Shown here: piece by piece, positions 51,829 through 60,317 of the stretch | Position numbering within the stretch: the stretch's first letter is position 1 | How the letters are laid out: every line of letters begins with the position of its first letter | DNA from: Clostridium sp. 28_17 | GTDB lineage: Bacteria; Bacillota; Clostridia; TANB77; CAG-508 | Length of the DNA: 64,000 nt | NCBI GenBank assembly: GCA_001916065.1 | Contig: MNRS01000018.1 | Location: 1-64,000 of the forward strand | Reading direction: 5' to 3' | Position numbers and translations under genes: made by a program | Notes under the pieces: generated by a model | Told to the model about the DNA's origin: nothing | Databases searched by the model: none | Seen by the model: the letters and a program-made list of their open reading frames with translations, nothing else

Positions 51829-53097
51829 TTATTTTTCTTTGCTTTGAAAAGCATTCTTCCCATCAACCATTCTAGTAACCATCATTGAAGAAACATCATC
51901 TCCAACAACATTTAAAACAGTTGCAGGCATATCTATTATAGTCGCAATTATTGTCAAAATTGGCAAAACAGCAACTGGATAACCCAACATAGTTATAATT
52001 AACATTTCTGAAATAGTTCCACCACCTATTGGAACTGCAGTTATTAGTAAATTTGCAAGTAATGCAACACCTAAAACTCCTAAAACATCACCTGTTGTTG
52101 CTAAACTTGTTCCAAATAAACCTACTAAAAACATAATTTTAAATACTGAACCTATTATAGACCCATCTTTGTGGAAACTTGTTCCTAAAGGTATTGTTGT
52201 TTCTGCAATATCGTCTGGGACTCCCATTTTCTTTGTTGATTCTATATTTATTGGAATACATGCTGCACTAGAACATGTTCCCATTGCAGTGACTGTTGCA
52301 GGTATAACATTTTTCCAAAAGTCTTTTACTCCCTTTTTTCCGTTTGCAATAAATGCATATACGCTATACATTACAAAATAGTATAAAATAGCAACTACCA
52401 AATATACTAAAAATGTTTTTAAGTATCCAACTGCAATTGATGTTCCAAAACTTCCTATAAATGAAGCCATATAACATCCAAGTCCAATTGGAGCATAGTA
52501 CATTATTATTTTTACTATGTTTTCCATTACACTATTTGCTGATTCTAATACTTTTCTAAATGGTTCTCCCTTTTCTCCTGACATATTTATTGCAATTCCT
52601 ACTATTATTGAAAATACTAATAGTGCAATTATATTGTCTTTTGAAAATAGTTTTGAAAAGTCATTTACTGTAAGTAATTTTACAGTTCTATCTGCAATTG
52701 TCATATCGTCTTCTTCTGTACTTTCAGTATCTGCCACATCTTCTGCACTTTCTAATGTTGCTCTTATTTGCTCTCCATCTTCAGTATTTATTAGTTTTAC
52801 AAAATATGTACTTGCAAATCCTATTAATACTGCTACTATAGATGTTAAAACAAATACTAGCAATATTGAACCTATTATTTTTCCTATTCTCTTTGGTTGC
52901 TTCATTTTTGATATTGCGGTGGTTATGTTTAAAAATATTAGTGGGATAATTATAACTAATAATAGATTTAAGAATAAATCACCCAATGGGCTTAATATAG
53001 TTGCTTTTTCTTTAAAGATTATTCCAATGATGCTTCCAACAATTATTGCAACTAGAAGTATAATTGTTGATTTGTAATTTGATAAAAATTTTTTCAT
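51829..53097 (-). CDS. Dicarboxylate/amino acid:cation symporter
   Basis: Member of the DAACS (GltP/SdcS) family. The 422-aa product has about eight membrane helices. The serine-rich hairpin is CSSAACIPINIESTKKMGVP, followed by LGTSFHKDGSIIGSVFKIMF (the substrate-binding hairpin region) and the NVVGDDVSSMMVTRM end, which holds the substrate-binding Asp. It imports glutamate, aspartate or dicarboxylates with Na+ or H+. AAAGG lies upstream, and two palindromes surround its promoter. Confidence 0.93.
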   Translation of the reverse strand: MKKFLSNYKSTIILLVAIIVGSIIGIIFKEKATILSPLGDLFLNLLLVIIIPLIFLNITTAISKMKQPKRIGKIIGSILLVFVLTSIVAVLIGFASTYFVKLINTEDGEQIRATLESAEDVADTESTEEDDMTIADRTVKLLTVNDFSKLFSKDNIIALLVFSIIVGIAINMSGEKGEPFRKVLESANSVMENIVKIIMYYAPIGLGCYMASFIGSFGTSIAVGYLKTFLVYLVVAILYYFVMYSVYAFIANGKKGVKDFWKNVIPATVTAMGTCSSAACIPINIESTKKMGVPDDIAETTIPLGTSFHKDGSIIGSVFKIMFLVGLFGTSLATTGDVLGVLGVALLANLLITAVPIGGGTISEMLIITMLGYPVAVLPILTIIATIIDMPATVLNVVGDDVSSMMVTRMVDGKNAFQSKEK

Positions 53098-53212
53098 AAT
53101 ACTACCTTTCCGTTCGCTTTTTTCTTTCTTTTTGAATTTTCTAAATATTTATTTTATTTTTAGGAGTTTTTATTATTTTTTAGAATTTCATTGCGAACTC
53201 TTTTTTAGGTAA

Positions 53213-53292
53213 CTCAAAATATAATTATATTTTGAGGATTTGTTTTATTATATAATAAAAGTATTCTAAATTTCAAGTTTTTAGAATACTTT
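53213..53292 (-). promoter_or_regulatory. Symporter promoter with two palindromes
   Basis: On the minus strand, TTGAAA at 53271-53276, 18-bp spacer, TATAAT at 53247-53252. AAAAGTATTCTAAA and its complement (53257-53270 and 53279-53292) surround the -35 box. A perfect 24-bp palindrome (53213-53236; half-site CTCAAAATATAA) lies just past the start site. Both are operator candidates. The rest of 53098-53413 holds no gene. Confidence 0.65.
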
Positions 53293-53413
53293 TTAATTAA
53301 TTTAATTATGATGCATAGTAATTTCGTAAAATAGCCTTAATTATAATAATAAAATTATTGTCAAAAAAATATATCTATGTTAAAATATTTTTATACGAGA
53401 AAGGAGGAGAAAA

Positions 53414-53983
53414 ATGGAAAAAAAGGAAATAAAAATAGGTTTATCAACATTTTTCTTGATTTTGACACTTATTGCAATAGTTGTAATGGGTATATTCATG
53501 TATAAATTTTACAATGAAAAAACAGAGCAAACTCGAAAAGCGAATGAATTAGAAAATCAAGTAAACATATTAAATAATTCAATAAATAACTTGCAAGGAA
53601 AGATAAATACTATATCAACTACAATTGCTTCTAATTCTTCAACAGAAAATACAACATCAAATACATCTATAAGTACTACTAACACCAACAATTCCACATC
53701 AGACAATACTATAAATGCTATAACAGGTGATTTTTATCCCCAAATAGATGGTGCAAATGATGCAAGTTATTTTTCTTTTAATTCAAATGGAACTGTAAAC
53801 CTAGAAGGAAATGCAACTATGTCTGGAACATATTCAATTGAAAACAACACAATAAAAATCAAATACACCAAATTGACAGAACCAGGCATGGAAAGTACAA
53901 CAATAAATGAAGAAGAAAACTTAACTATTGTTGATAAAACTACATTATTTGACAATAAAACCAACACAACATACAAAAAATAA
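53414..53983 (+). CDS. Membrane-anchored hypothetical protein with Ser/Thr/Asn linker
   Basis: The 189-aa protein has one N-terminal helix (about residues 9-30), a short coiled coil (TRKANELENQVNILNNSINN), a Ser/Thr/Asn-rich linker (about 70-100) and a compact C-terminal beta domain with SYFSFNSNGTVNLEGNATMS, GTYSIENNTIKIKYT. The last part resembles small lipocalin-like surface domains, which is weak evidence. It is probably anchored with the domain outside. Promoter TTGTCA-17-TAAAAT and an AAAGGAGG site support expression. Confidence 0.75.
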   Translation: MEKKEIKIGLSTFFLILTLIAIVVMGIFMYKFYNEKTEQTRKANELENQVNILNNSINNLQGKINTISTTIASNSSTENTTSNTSISTTNTNNSTSDNTINAITGDFYPQIDGANDASYFSFNSNGTVNLEGNATMSGTYSIENNTIKIKYTKLTEPGMESTTINEEENLTIVDKTTLFDNKTNTTYKK

Positions 53984-53995
53984 AACAAACTTTAT

Positions 53996-54034
53996 TACTA
54001 ACAAAAGGGCATACGCGTTTCATTACGCTGTATG
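53996..54034. terminator. Bidirectional terminator
   Basis: AAAAGGGCATACGCG pairs with CGCTGTATGCCTTTT between the convergent genes. Confidence 0.8.
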
Positions 54035-54038
54035 CCTT

Positions 54039-55307
54039 TTATATCAATTCTATTGGAATATAATTATTTTCTCTATCAATTGGAAATATTTCATTTTTCA
54101 TACAAATAACTCCTCCATTTCCAATTTCTAGTCCAAATTTATTAACAACAGAGAAATTTTTAATTGATTCCTTTCCTGGATTAGCACTTTTCTTTATCTC
54201 TATTGGATAAACTACATTATTTTTTATAATAAGTAAATCAATTTCTCTTCCATTATTATCTCTATAATAATACAAATATTTTTTTGCATCTAATCCATTA
54301 TTTATATAAGATTTTATAATTTCACTTATAATATATGTTTCAAATATAGCACCATTGAAAGCACTTTTTTCCAAAGTTATACTATCCATATATCCTGCCA
54401 AATAACATGCTAAACCTGTATCCATAAAATAAACCTTAGGTTTTTTTACAATTCTAGCAACATTATTATTTGAATAAGGTTGCAATAAATAAATAATTCC
54501 AGTATTTTTTAAAATAGAAAGCCATTTTTCAGCAGTTACACTTGTTATTCCAATTCCATTGCAAATATCGGATAAATTAAGTTCTTGACCAGTTCTAACA
54601 GCAACATTACTAATAAATTTTAAAAATTTTATCTCATCTTGTACATTTATTAATTGTCTTATATCCCTTTCAATATATGTTCTTATATATGTTTCAAAAT
54701 ACTCATTTCTATCTATATCTTTATTCTTATATATTTCAGGATAACTCCCTTTTATAATTTTATCAAAGACTTTTATTGTAGATATTGTTTCAGTTTTCTT
54801 TTTATTTTTTAATGTTTCAAAATCTGGAATAAAAATATCATCTTCCACATTTTCTATTTCTCTATTTGTTAGACCATTCATATCCAAAACAGCAATTCTT
54901 CCTGCCAAAGATTCTGTAACGTTTTCCATTGTTTCAAATGCTTGTGAACCAGTTAAATAAAATAATCCATTACATTTAACGCTATTATCTTTTAAATTGT
55001 CTAATCTTTTTTTATCTACTATTATTTTTATATATGATAATAAATTAGGAGCATATTGAAATTCGTCTATTATCAGTGGCATTTCATATGTTCTTAAAAA
55101 TAGTTCTGGATCTTCTATTGCCAATGTTCTTGCATTTAAATCATCAAGAGATATAAAATTTATTTTTTCATTTTTATTATTTTCAGCCATAATATTTAAT
55201 AATGTTGTTTTACCAACTTGTCTTGGCCCAGTAATCATAATTACAGGAAACGACTTTTTCATCTTCTCTACTGTTTTTTCCATCGTTCTTTTAATATAAT
55301 CACTCAT
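54039..55307 (-). CDS. ATPase with DUF4143 domain
   Basis: The 422-aa protein has an AAA-type P-loop (ITGPRQVGKTTLL, about residues 25-37), a Walker B-like LIIDEFQYAPNLL and an LTGSQAF sensor. DUF4143 follows at the C-terminal side (YIERDIRQLINVQDEIKFLK, FMDTGLACYLAGY) and ends in a PD-(D/E)xK-like ELI..KNN...PIEIKKSAN pattern (REIDLLIIKNNVVYPIEIKK). The family is widespread in anaerobes; no function is established. GAGGTG precedes the ATG. Confidence 0.92.
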   Translation of the reverse strand: MSDYIKRTMEKTVEKMKKSFPVIMITGPRQVGKTTLLNIMAENNKNEKINFISLDDLNARTLAIEDPELFLRTYEMPLIIDEFQYAPNLLSYIKIIVDKKRLDNLKDNSVKCNGLFYLTGSQAFETMENVTESLAGRIAVLDMNGLTNREIENVEDDIFIPDFETLKNKKKTETISTIKVFDKIIKGSYPEIYKNKDIDRNEYFETYIRTYIERDIRQLINVQDEIKFLKFISNVAVRTGQELNLSDICNGIGITSVTAEKWLSILKNTGIIYLLQPYSNNNVARIVKKPKVYFMDTGLACYLAGYMDSITLEKSAFNGAIFETYIISEIIKSYINNGLDAKKYLYYYRDNNGREIDLLIIKNNVVYPIEIKKSANPGKESIKNFSVVNKFGLEIGNGGVICMKNEIFPIDRENNYIPIELI

Positions 55308-55387
55308 AATTATTCACCTCTAGTATAATTATACTATTTTATTTTATATTTTTCAATACTTTTTATACTTTTTTAAAGCACAGATTT

Positions 55388-55431
55388 AGAAATGTATAAA
55401 TTTTAGTTATTAAAATCTATACATTTCTAAC
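55388..55431. terminator. Terminator-like inverted repeat downstream of tadA
   Basis: TAGAAATGTATA and TATACATTTCTA enclose a 20-nt AT-rich loop. The poly-T signal is weak. Confidence 0.5.
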
Positions 55432-55442
55432 ATCTTTAATAT

Positions 55443-55898
55443 TTATTTTTTATTCTTACGCAATTTTTTAAAAAATTCTTTTAAAATGTTTTCACACTCT
55501 TCTTGCATAACTCCTTTTTCATATTCAACTTTGTGATTAAATGTATAATCTTCTAATAAATTAAATACTGAACCAACTGCACCAGTTTTTTGGTCACTTG
55601 CACCAATATAGACCTTTTTTATTCTAGAATTTATCAATGCACCTGCACACATTGAACAAGGCTCAAGTGTTACATACATCTCACAGTCTATTAATCTCCA
55701 TGAATTCAACTTTTTACTTGCTTTTTGTATTGCTAATATTTCTGCATGTTTTGTTGTATCATTTTTTGTTTCTTTTAAATTATGCGCTCTAGCTATAATT
55801 TTTCTGTCTTTTACTATTACTGCTCCTACTGGTACTTCTAACTTATCATATGCTTTTTTTGCCTCTTTTAAAGCGGCTTTCATAAACTTTTCTTCCAT
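55443..55898 (-). CDS. tadA: tRNA-specific adenosine deaminase
   Basis: Converts A34 of tRNA-Arg(ACG) to inosine. The 151-aa product has the zinc site HAEILAIQKA (His51, Glu53) and TLEPCSMCAGALINSRIKKV (Cys81, Cys84), and GAVGSVFNLL. Length is normal. It lies 146 bp downstream of a small membrane-protein gene on the same strand, separated from rpoC. Confidence 0.96.
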   Translation of the reverse strand: MEEKFMKAALKEAKKAYDKLEVPVGAVIVKDRKIIARAHNLKETKNDTTKHAEILAIQKASKKLNSWRLIDCEMYVTLEPCSMCAGALINSRIKKVYIGASDQKTGAVGSVFNLLEDYTFNHKVEYEKGVMQEECENILKEFFKKLRKNKK

Positions 55899-56043
55899 TT
55901 TCTAAAATTCCTTCTAAAATATTGATTTTTATTATTATAATGATACAATTAATTTTTACAAAAATCAATATTTACATTGAAATTATTTTATTTTTTATAG
56001 TTTCCTTTCTTTTACAACTTGCATTTACTTTACAGAATTGCAT

Positions 56044-56208
56044 TTAACTTTTCACTTGACGTTTTTTATAGTTCTTCAAAAATTGCATTTGCAAATTATC
56101 TTCAATATATTGTTCTTCGTTTGTTCTGGAATTTTTAGTAGATATTAATAATATCCATAAGAATAAAAAAATAAGAATTATAAAAATACTTGATATAAAA
56201 ATTGTCAT
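56044..56208 (-). CDS. Small single-pass membrane protein
   Basis: From ATG 56208 (after GGAGGTG) the product has 54 residues: one N-terminal membrane helix (MTIFISSIFIILIFLFLWIL) and a charged tail ending KNYKKRQVKS. The frame upstream to 56262 lacks a site. I do not recognise a family; such short Nin-Cout or Nout-Cin proteins are common between housekeeping operons. Confidence 0.6.
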   Translation of the reverse strand: MTIFISSIFIILIFLFLWILLISTKNSRTNEEQYIEDNLQMQFLKNYKKRQVKS

Positions 56209-56414
56209 AAGCACCTCCTCTTTTATAAAATTAAGATATTCATTGAAATAAAAATTATTCAAAAATGTGAAATAAATTAATTATATTATAGCATCATAAA
56301 GATTTTTTGTCGTGCAAAATTTGTCGAAAAAATAAAATTTTTTAAATATTTATGTTACTATTCACAGTCAGTAAATAGTAACAATATTTGTTGTATTTTT
56401 TTAATATTCACCAA

Positions 56415-56449
56415 AAAAAGAATTTACAAAAAATTTGTAAATTCTTTTT
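56415..56449. terminator. Terminator of rpoBC
   Basis: AAAAAAGAATTTACAAA pairs with TTTGTAAATTCTTTTTT, six bases past the rpoC stop. Confidence 0.9.
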
Positions 56450-56455
56450 TCTATA

Positions 56456-59400
56456 TTATTCTTCAGTTGTGTCTGCAACTTCTTCAAGTTTCTTTTCTGT
56501 ACTAATATGAAGATCTTGATATTTTTTCATACCTGTACCCGCTGGAATTAATCTACCAATAATAACATTTTCTTTTAATCCAACTAAATCATCAACTTTA
56601 CCTTTGATTGCTGCTTCAGTAAGAACTCTTGTTGTCTCTTGGAATGAAGCCGCTGATAAGAAACTGTCTGTTGCAAGAGATGCTTTAGTAATACCAAGTA
56701 ATACTCTCTTACCTGTTGCTGGACGTTTTCCTTCTGCAATTGCTTCATTATTAATATCTTCGAATTCATACATATCAACTAAAGAACCTGGGAACATATG
56801 TGTATCTCCATTATCTTCAACTCTAACCTTTTTAAGCATTTGTCTACCAATAACTTCAACGTGTTTGTCGTTGATATCAACACCTTGGTTTCTATATACT
56901 TTTTGAACTTCTGATGTTAAGTATTCAAATACTCCTTCTGGTCCTTTTAATTCAAGTACTTCTGATGGATTTATTGAACCTTCAATAAGTGGTTGAGCAA
57001 CTTCTACCATATCTCCATCTTTTACTTTCATTTTTGAACCAAATGGTATTGTATATGTTCTTGAATCGTCTTTAGAAGTTACAACAACTTCTTTCTTCTT
57101 CTTTGTTTCTTTTATTTTAACTTTACCTGCAATTTCAGAAATTATTGCAACACCCTTTGGTTTTCTTGCTTCAAATAATTCCTCAACCCTTGGAAGACCT
57201 TGAGTAATATCTGCTACACCGGCAACACCACCAGAGTGGATAGTTCTCATTGTAAGCTGTGTACCAGGCTCACCAATTGATTGAGCGGCTATAATACCTA
57301 CTGATTCACCTATAGATACTAGACTTCTTCTTGCTAATCCCATACCATAACATTTTTGACATACACCATGTTTTGATCTACATGCTAGAACTGAACGTAC
57401 TTCTAGTTTTTCAATTCCTGCATTTACTATTTTATCTGCTATTTCTTCTGTTATCATAGTTTCAGTGTCAACTATAAGTTCTTTTGTATTTGGATCGTAT
57501 ACATCATTAACCACATATCTACCAATAATTCTTTCTTGCATTTTTTCGATTATTTGATTTCCATCTTTAATATCATAAACAATTAGACCTTCGTGTGTTC
57601 CACAGTCATGTTCTCTAACTATAATATCTTGTGATACATCAACTAATCTTCTTGTTAAGTAACCTGAATCGGCTGTTCTTAACGCTGTATCTGAAAGTCC
57701 TTTACGCGCTCCATGGGCAGAAATGAAGTATTCTAGGGCATCTAGACCTTCTGCGAATGATGATTTGATAGGAATTTCTACTGCCTTACCTGTTGTACTA
57801 GCCATAAGTCCACGTATACCAGCAATTTGTCTTAATTGGTTCATATTACCTCTGGCTCCAGATTTAACCATCATATAAATTGGGTTTAGGTCATCAAAGT
57901 TGTCTTCCATTGCTTGTGTTATTTTCTTTGTTGCTTCTTCCCAAACTTTAATTACTGAGTTATATCTTTCATCATTTGTAATTAAACCTCTTGCATATTG
58001 TTTTCTTATAGTTTCTATCTTCTTATCTGCTTCTTCTAGTAATCCTTTTTTAGCAGGTGGTACTTTTACATCACTCATAGAGAATGTAATACCAGCAAGT
58101 GTAGAATATTTAAATCCTAATGCTTTGATGTAATCTATTACTTCTGCAGATTCAATTACACCATGTACTCTTATTGCTCTTTCGATTATTTGTCCCATAT
58201 TTTTCTTAACAACTGGGAAGTTAATTTCATATTGTAACGGTTCTTTTTCTCTGTCTATGAATCCTAAATCTTGAGGTATTCCTTGGTTGAATATAATTCT
58301 ACCAACACTTGTCTCAATTTTTCCTGTCATCATTTCTCCATTAACTTCTTTTGTTACTCTAACAAATATTTTTGCATGCATTCCTACATCATGATTTTCA
58401 TAAGCCATTATTGCTTCATCTGGATCTTTAAAGTATTTTCCTTCTCCTTTTTCCCCTTCTAGAATCATTGTTAAATAATAACTTCCTAAAACCATGTCTA
58501 GTCTAGGTACTGCAACTGGTTTACCATCTTGTGGCTTTAATAGGTTGTTTGTAGCAAGCATTAAATATCTTGATTCTGCTTGTGCTTCTGGTGATAATGG
58601 TAAATGTACAGCCATTTGGTCACCGTCGAAGTCGGCATTGAACGCTTCACATACTAATGGGTGAAGTTTTATTGCTCTACCTTCAACAAGAACTGGTTCA
58701 AATGCTTGAATACCAAGTCTATGTAGTGTTGGTGCACGGTTTAACATTACAGGATGGTCTTTTATAACATCTTCTAATATTCCCCATACTTCTGGTTTTA
58801 ATCTTTCTACCATTCTTTTTGCACTTTTGATATTTTGTGCTATTCCTCTACCAACCAATTCTTTCATAACAAATGGTTTAAATAATTCTACTGCCATTTC
58901 TTTTGGAAGTCCACATTGATAAATTTTAAGTTCTGGTCCAACAACTATAACTGAACGTCCAGAATAGTCAACCCTCTTACCTAATAAGTTTTGACGGAAT
59001 CTACCTTGTTTTCCTTTTAACATATCAGATAATGATTTTAAAGGTCTATTTCCTGCACCTGTTACAGGTCTACCTCTTCTACTATTATCAATTAAAGCAT
59101 CAACAGATTCTTGTAACATACGTTTTTCGTTTCTTACAATTATTTCTGGTGCACCCAATTCTAATAATCTTTTTAATCTGTTATTTCTGTTTATAACTCT
59201 TCTATATAAGTCATTTAGGTCAGATGTTGCAAATCTACCACCATCTAATTGAACCATAGGTCTTAATTCTGGTGGAATAACTGGTACAACTGACATTATC
59301 ATCCATTCAGGTCTTGTATTAGAAAGTCTGAAAGAATCAACTGTATCAAGTCTTTTTACAAGTTTACCTTTCTTTTGTTCACTTGCAGATTCTAATTCTT

Positions 59401-59980
59401 TTCTAATTTCTTTAGAAAGTTTATCTAAATCAACTTTTTCTAATAATTCTTTTAAAGCCTCTGCTCCCATTCTTGCTTTAAATGAACCTCTACCAAATTT
59501 TTCTTCTGCTTCATGGTATTCTTTTTCTGTTAAAACTTGGCAGTTTGCTAAATCTGTTGTTCCTTTATCTGTTACAATGTAAGATGCAAAGTATACAACT
59601 TTTTCTAGGTTTCTTGGTGAAACGTCTAATATTAAAGCAATTCTACTTGGTATACCTTTGAAATACCAAATATGAGCAACTGGAGCAGCAAGCTCAATGT
59701 GTCCCATTCTTTCTCTTCTTACTTTAGATTTTGTGACTTCAACACCACATCTGTCACAAACTATTCCTTTATATCTAACCCTTTTATATTTACCACAGTG
59801 ACATTCCCAGTCTTTTGTAGGTCCAAATATTTTTTCACAGAATAGACCATCTTTTTCTGGTTTTAATGTTCTATAATTGATAGTCTCAGGTTTTTTAACT
59901 TCACCTTTTGACCATTCTCTTATTTTTTCATCTGATGCCACTCCTATTTTTATTTTATTAAAAATATCTAATTCGTCCAC
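56456..59980 (-). CDS. rpoC: DNA-directed RNA polymerase subunit beta'
   Basis: Catalytic subunit of RNA polymerase. The product has the zinc region CHCGKYKRVRYKGIVCDRCG near the start, the active-site loop NADFDGDQMAVHLPL, and the second zinc cluster with ACRSKHGVCQKCYG. From GTG 59980, behind AGGGGG, it has 1174 residues. The frame opens 20 codons earlier at 60040, but that part overlaps a short leader. It ends at a strong terminator; rpsL is not next to it, unlike in most bacteria. Confidence 0.98.
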   Translation of the reverse strand: MDELDIFNKIKIGVASDEKIREWSKGEVKKPETINYRTLKPEKDGLFCEKIFGPTKDWECHCGKYKRVRYKGIVCDRCGVEVTKSKVRRERMGHIELAAPVAHIWYFKGIPSRIALILDVSPRNLEKVVYFASYIVTDKGTTDLANCQVLTEKEYHEAEEKFGRGSFKARMGAEALKELLEKVDLDKLSKEIRKELESASEQKKGKLVKRLDTVDSFRLSNTRPEWMIMSVVPVIPPELRPMVQLDGGRFATSDLNDLYRRVINRNNRLKRLLELGAPEIIVRNEKRMLQESVDALIDNSRRGRPVTGAGNRPLKSLSDMLKGKQGRFRQNLLGKRVDYSGRSVIVVGPELKIYQCGLPKEMAVELFKPFVMKELVGRGIAQNIKSAKRMVERLKPEVWGILEDVIKDHPVMLNRAPTLHRLGIQAFEPVLVEGRAIKLHPLVCEAFNADFDGDQMAVHLPLSPEAQAESRYLMLATNNLLKPQDGKPVAVPRLDMVLGSYYLTMILEGEKGEGKYFKDPDEAIMAYENHDVGMHAKIFVRVTKEVNGEMMTGKIETSVGRIIFNQGIPQDLGFIDREKEPLQYEINFPVVKKNMGQIIERAIRVHGVIESAEVIDYIKALGFKYSTLAGITFSMSDVKVPPAKKGLLEEADKKIETIRKQYARGLITNDERYNSVIKVWEEATKKITQAMEDNFDDLNPIYMMVKSGARGNMNQLRQIAGIRGLMASTTGKAVEIPIKSSFAEGLDALEYFISAHGARKGLSDTALRTADSGYLTRRLVDVSQDIIVREHDCGTHEGLIVYDIKDGNQIIEKMQERIIGRYVVNDVYDPNTKELIVDTETMITEEIADKIVNAGIEKLEVRSVLACRSKHGVCQKCYGMGLARRSLVSIGESVGIIAAQSIGEPGTQLTMRTIHSGGVAGVADITQGLPRVEELFEARKPKGVAIISEIAGKVKIKETKKKKEVVVTSKDDSRTYTIPFGSKMKVKDGDMVEVAQPLIEGSINPSEVLELKGPEGVFEYLTSEVQKVYRNQGVDINDKHVEVIGRQMLKKVRVEDNGDTHMFPGSLVDMYEFEDINNEAIAEGKRPATGKRVLLGITKASLATDSFLSAASFQETTRVLTEAAIKGKVDDLVGLKENVIIGRLIPAGTGMKKYQDLHISTEKKLEEVADTTEE

Positions 59981-60317
59981 TATATTTCCCCCTAATAATA
60001 TTTTTGGGTAATCATAAAACAGAGCAAAAGCACTATCCACCGCACGAGCAATTCCTTCCTGTCGGCTTTTCTCTTTTTACGATTTATTAAATTAATACAC
60101 TTTTTAATTTTTACATTAAAGTCTTTATTTTTTCCAATATACTGTTGGAAAAGAATTAAATTTTGGCACGCACTGATGCTGTTAAAGCTTGCTTGTTACA
60201 GCATCAGTATGTGTAACTGAAAATTTTATTTAAAAGGCAAGGGCGCATACGCGGTGTATGTAACCGCGTTTTAAATGAAATTTGACACAGCCAAAATTGT
60301 AATTATTTTTCAACCCT
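59981..60317 (-). other. Unusually long rpoB-rpoC spacer with several hairpins
   Basis: No gene with a strong case. Hairpins seen: ACTGATGCTGT with its complement (60172-60209), CGCGGT/ACCGCG (60250-60268) and TTCCAA/TTGGAA (near 60132-60150). A tiny hydrophobic frame (GTG, then VRWIVLLLCFMITQKYY) on the minus strand stops within the rpoC ribosome binding site. It might be a leader peptide but has only a weak site. Confidence 0.5.
60146..60312. repeat. Large inverted repeat of the AAAAATAATT family in rpoB-rpoC spacer
   Basis: Left arm TTGGAAAAGAATTAAATTTT and a right arm whose complement reads TTGAAAAATAATTACAATTT enclose two inner hairpins. The right arm is almost the same as that after the MMPL gene at 32.9 kb. 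Confidence 0.7.
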
